A stretch of DNA of 64,000 nt. Source: Arthrobacter sp. NicSoilB8 (GTDB lineage: Bacteria > Actinomycetota > Actinomycetes > Actinomycetales > Micrococcaceae). Position 1 is the stretch's first letter; each line of letters starts with the position of its first letter. This document shows positions 61,732-64,000 of the stretch, one piece after another. Under the pieces are notes generated by a model. It was not told the DNA's origin. It searched no databases and saw nothing but the letters and a program-made list of their open reading frames with translations. The position numbers and the translations under genes are program-made. The stretch lies in assembly GCF_019977355.1 (NCBI RefSeq), contig NZ_AP024655.1, positions 2,976,001-3,040,000 of the forward strand, read 5' to 3'.

Positions 61732-62631
61732 ATGAACTGGACCGCCGTCATCATCTGGCTGCTCGCCATCGTCCTGGTGCTTGTCCTGGCCAGGATGTCG
61801 ATCAAGATTGTGCGCCAATACGAACGGGGCGTCCTGTTCCGGCTGGGCCGGGTGGTCGCAGTCCGGATGCCGGGCCTGCGGTTCATCATCCCCGTGGTGG
61901 ACCGGCTTCAGCTGGTGAGCCTGCGGATCGTGACAATGCCGATCCAGTCGCAAGGGATCATCACCCAGGACAACGTCAGTGTCGACATCTCGGCAGTGGC
62001 CTACTACCGGGTGATCGACGCCGTGAAGTCCGTCGTGGCGATTGAAGACGTGGGGGCGGCCATCAACCAGATCGCCCAGACCACCCTGCGGAAGGTGGTC
62101 GGCCGCCACAGCCTGGACCAGACACTGTCCGAGACCGAGCGCATCAACAGCGACATCCGGGAAATCCTGGACGCCCTGACGCTGGAATGGGGCGTCGAGG
62201 TGACCCTCGTCGAACTCAAGGACATCCAACTCCCGGACAGCATGAAGCGGGCGATGGCCCGGCAGGCGGAGGCCGAGCGGGAGAAGCGGGCCAAGATCAT
62301 TTCGGCCGAAGGCGAGGCCATCGCGGCCGTGGCCCTCGGCGCGGCATCCGACACGATGATGGCCCACCCTGTCGCCCTGCAGTTGCGCAATCTGCAGTCC
62401 CTCGTGGAGATCGGGGTGGACAAGAACTCAACCGTCGTCTTCCCCGCACCCCTGATGAGCACCATTGCCGAACTGGGCGCCTTCCTGACGCGCGAGGACC
62501 AGGCGGCGAAGGCAGGGCTTGCGGCCGCAGCAGCGGCGACGGTCCCGGCTCAGGCGCCGGCGGCGCCGGTGACGACGCCAACGGAACCGACACCGTCAAC
62601 GACGCCGGCGGCACCGATCAAGGCCGCGTAG
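61732..62631 (+). CDS. SPFH/Band 7 (slipin-like) membrane protein
   Basis: A 299-residue protein: one N-terminal membrane helix (VIIWLLAIVLVLVLARM), then a stomatin/prohibitin domain (YERGVLFRLGRV, PGLRFIIPVVDRL, TQDNVSVDISAVAYYRV) and the coiled-coil MARQAEAEREKRAKIISAEGE typical of slipins. The last 50 residues are a Pro/Thr/Ala tail. Such proteins form membrane scaffolds, often with a NfeD partner; none is adjacent. ATG 61732 has AAGGAA nine bases before it. Confidence 0.94.
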   Translation: MNWTAVIIWLLAIVLVLVLARMSIKIVRQYERGVLFRLGRVVAVRMPGLRFIIPVVDRLQLVSLRIVTMPIQSQGIITQDNVSVDISAVAYYRVIDAVKSVVAIEDVGAAINQIAQTTLRKVVGRHSLDQTLSETERINSDIREILDALTLEWGVEVTLVELKDIQLPDSMKRAMARQAEAEREKRAKIISAEGEAIAAVALGAASDTMMAHPVALQLRNLQSLVEIGVDKNSTVVFPAPLMSTIAELGAFLTREDQAAKAGLAAAAAATVPAQAPAAPVTTPTEPTPSTTPAAPIKAA

Positions 62632-62659
62632 CCCCGGCCGGGACGCCTATGATCGGACG

Positions 62660-63580
62660 ATGGAGAGGCCGCGGCTGGGACGCCGCCAGATGCTGGAACT
62701 CGGTGCCGGACTGCTGGGCGCCGCAGCGCTGACATCTTGCGCCCCGGCGGCCGGGCACCGGACGCCGGATCCCGGAGTGAGTTTCGGGACCGTCGCCGCG
62801 GGCCCGCAGGCGGGGCTCCGGACGGGCTCGTTCGTCTCTGCGTTCCGCCCAGGGCTTCCCACGGGCTGGTCCGTCGCCGTGCCGGCATCCGCCGCGGCCT
62901 CCCCGGCATCCGCGTCCGCCTCCCCGGAAGCCGGGGCCGGCGCCGAAGCGGGCGCGGGAAAGCTTCCGGTGGCCGTCTTCCTGCATGGCACCGGCAGCGG
63001 CAATGGCTTCCTCTTCGCCGAACTCGGCGCCCAGGCGGTCCTGCAGCGCCACGTGGACGGAGGCGGCACGCCGTTCGCCATCGCGGCGGTCGACGGTGGC
63101 GATTCCTGGTGGCACGCCCGGGCGGACGGAACCGACACACAGTCAATGCTGCTGACCGAATTCCTGCCCCTCCTCGCCGGGTCGGGCTTGGATACCGCCA
63201 GGGTGGGGCTGTTCGGACTGTCCATGGGCGGATTCGGGGCGCTGCTGCTCGCCTCGCAGGGGAAGGTCCCCGGCCTCCGCGCCGTGGCGGCGATGAGCCC
63301 CGCCGTCTGGGCCCGGTACGACGCGACCCGGGAGCATGCGTTCGACAGCCCGGATGACTTTGCCGCCAATGACGTCTTCGCCCTCCGGCCGCAACTGGCG
63401 TCTCTGCCAAAACGGATTGACTGCGGCACCGAAGACGATCTGCTTCCCACCGTCCAGGACTACGTCGGCGACCTCCCCGGTCCGCTCGAGGGCGGGTTCC
63501 TGCCCGGCGCCCATGAGGCGGCCTACTGGCGGCGGGTCCTGCCCGACGTCGTGAGCTTCCTGGCCAGGAATCTCGGCTGA
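62660..63580 (+). CDS. Exported lipoprotein alpha/beta hydrolase (esterase)
   Basis: 306 residues. The N-terminus combines a twin-arginine-like RRQMLELGAGLLGAAALTSC with a lipobox ending at Cys27, so Tat export and lipidation are likely. After an Ala/Ser/Pro linker the catalytic domain shows LPVAVFLHGTGSG, the nucleophile in GLFGLSMGGFGAL and a C-terminal PGAHEAAYWRR with the probable catalytic His, resembling esterase D/antigen-85-like folds. Substrate unknown. TATGAT (62648-62653) ends six bases before ATG 62660, predicting a leaderless mRNA, only 28 bases after the SPFH gene. Confidence 0.9.
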   Translation: MERPRLGRRQMLELGAGLLGAAALTSCAPAAGHRTPDPGVSFGTVAAGPQAGLRTGSFVSAFRPGLPTGWSVAVPASAAASPASASASPEAGAGAEAGAGKLPVAVFLHGTGSGNGFLFAELGAQAVLQRHVDGGGTPFAIAAVDGGDSWWHARADGTDTQSMLLTEFLPLLAGSGLDTARVGLFGLSMGGFGALLLASQGKVPGLRAVAAMSPAVWARYDATREHAFDSPDDFAANDVFALRPQLASLPKRIDCGTEDDLLPTVQDYVGDLPGPLEGGFLPGAHEAAYWRRVLPDVVSFLARNLG

Positions 63581-63639
63581 TCCGTGCCCGGGACATCGGC
63601 CCCACGTCCCGGCCAGGCGGCCGCCGGTAAGATCGTACG

Positions 63640-64000
63640 GTGCTAATTCTGTTGCCGCCCTCCGAGGGCAAGACCCCCGCTACCGGCGGGGACGCCGCCG
63701 ACTGGACCACCCTGAGCTTTCCGGACCTCAACAGCGCCCGGGCCAAGGTCCTTGACGCGCTCGGGACAGTCAGCGCCCACAAGGACGCCCTGGCGCTCCT
63801 GGGCGTCGGCGCGTCGCTGAGTGCCGACGTCGAACGCAACACCCGCCTGCACGCCGAACCCGCCGCCCCGGCCCATCAGGTGTATTCCGGCGTGCTCTAC
63901 GACGCCCTCGGCTACGACTCCCTGACCCCGGCGCAGCGGAAGAAGGCCGACGAATCCGTGCTCGTGATCTCCGCCCTGTGGGGCGCCATCCGCTTCGCGG
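63640..64000 (+). CDS. yaaA: Peroxide stress protein YaaA (DUF328), cut by window edge
   Basis: About 120 N-terminal residues are present, starting VLILLPPSEGKTP, the YaaA hallmark, followed by VYSGVLYDALGYDSL and ISALWGAIRFA. In E. coli YaaA limits free iron during peroxide stress and binds DNA. TAAGAT (63628-63633) lies six bases before GTG 63640, so initiation is probably leaderless. The C-terminal half is outside the window. Confidence 0.94.
   Translation, partial: MLILLPPSEGKTPATGGDAADWTTLSFPDLNSARAKVLDALGTVSAHKDALALLGVGASLSADVERNTRLHAEPAAPAHQVYSGVLYDALGYDSLTPAQRKKADESVLVISALWGAIRFA

Overview
The window is a chromosomal housekeeping segment of a high-GC Gram-positive bacterium, most likely a member of the Micrococcaceae close to Arthrobacter/Pseudarthrobacter. 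The evidence is the very GC-rich coding sequence with strong third-position bias, two ClpP subunits, an RNase E with a long Ala/Glu-rich N-terminal arm, an MptB-like polyprenol-phosphomannose mannosyltransferase, a mycothiol-nitroreductase-like DsbA protein, a long GapB-type GAPDH, and an actinobacterial translational ileS T-box. I see no prophage, insertion sequence or CRISPR array. Genus level is inference.

Layout. 1-6.8 kb (minus strand): obg (cut by the edge), rpmA, rplU, a TPP-riboswitch-controlled thiD-tenA fusion, and rne. 7.3-14.3 kb: a VKOR-family protein, then ndk, DUF4233, folC and ileS (transcribed ileS to ndk), with a T-box leader before ileS. 14.3-23.7 kb: an EEP-family membrane phosphodiesterase, a decayed GDPD pseudogene, an SDR, a DUF488 protein, valS, an ABM-domain protein, a GH15 glycosidase and a DsbA-like protein. 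23.7-28.6 kb: clpX, clpP2, clpP1, tig, tRNA-Pro and tRNA-Gly. 28.7-43.6 kb: a Nei-type glycosylase, rpiB, DUF1648, pepN, OsmC, a reductase/epimerase, MscS plus truncated haemoglobin, Pr6Pr, a protein of unknown function, TesB, a RibD-C-like reductase, ettA, an ssb paralogue and tRNA-Arg. 43.7-54.8 kb: a small ORF, corA, lapA-like, GNAT, map, an AlkD-like protein, mptB-like, orn, tRNA-His, acyl-CoA dehydrogenase, def, an alpha/beta hydrolase and ppk2. 54.8-64 kb: a pfkB-family kinase, small proteins, a secreted HNH protein, gapB, a GMC oxidoreductase, rnpB (RNase P RNA), an SPFH protein, a lipoprotein esterase and yaaA (cut by the edge).

Themes. Much of the window serves translation and protein quality control: L21/L27/Obg, IleRS, ValRS, EttA, peptide deformylase, methionine aminopeptidase, trigger factor, ClpXP, PepN, four tRNAs and RNase P. 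RNase E and Orn add RNA turnover. Three cis-regulatory systems can be read directly: a TPP riboswitch whose 3' strand carries the ribosome binding site of thiD-tenA, an Ile-specific T-box whose alternative hairpin buries the ileS ribosome binding site, and a ClgR-like operator before clpP1P2. At least thirteen genes have a TANNNT -10 element exactly six bases before the start codon (three more have seven), the arrangement expected for leaderless mRNAs. Several intergenic gaps hold large palindromes or short tandem repeats that no gene explains.

I did not find a clearly new multi-gene system. The most interesting items are regulatory or structural: a strand-biased hairpin with tandem repeats before the GH15 gene, the leaderless out-of-frame ATG at the EEP gene, and three large intergenic palindromes.
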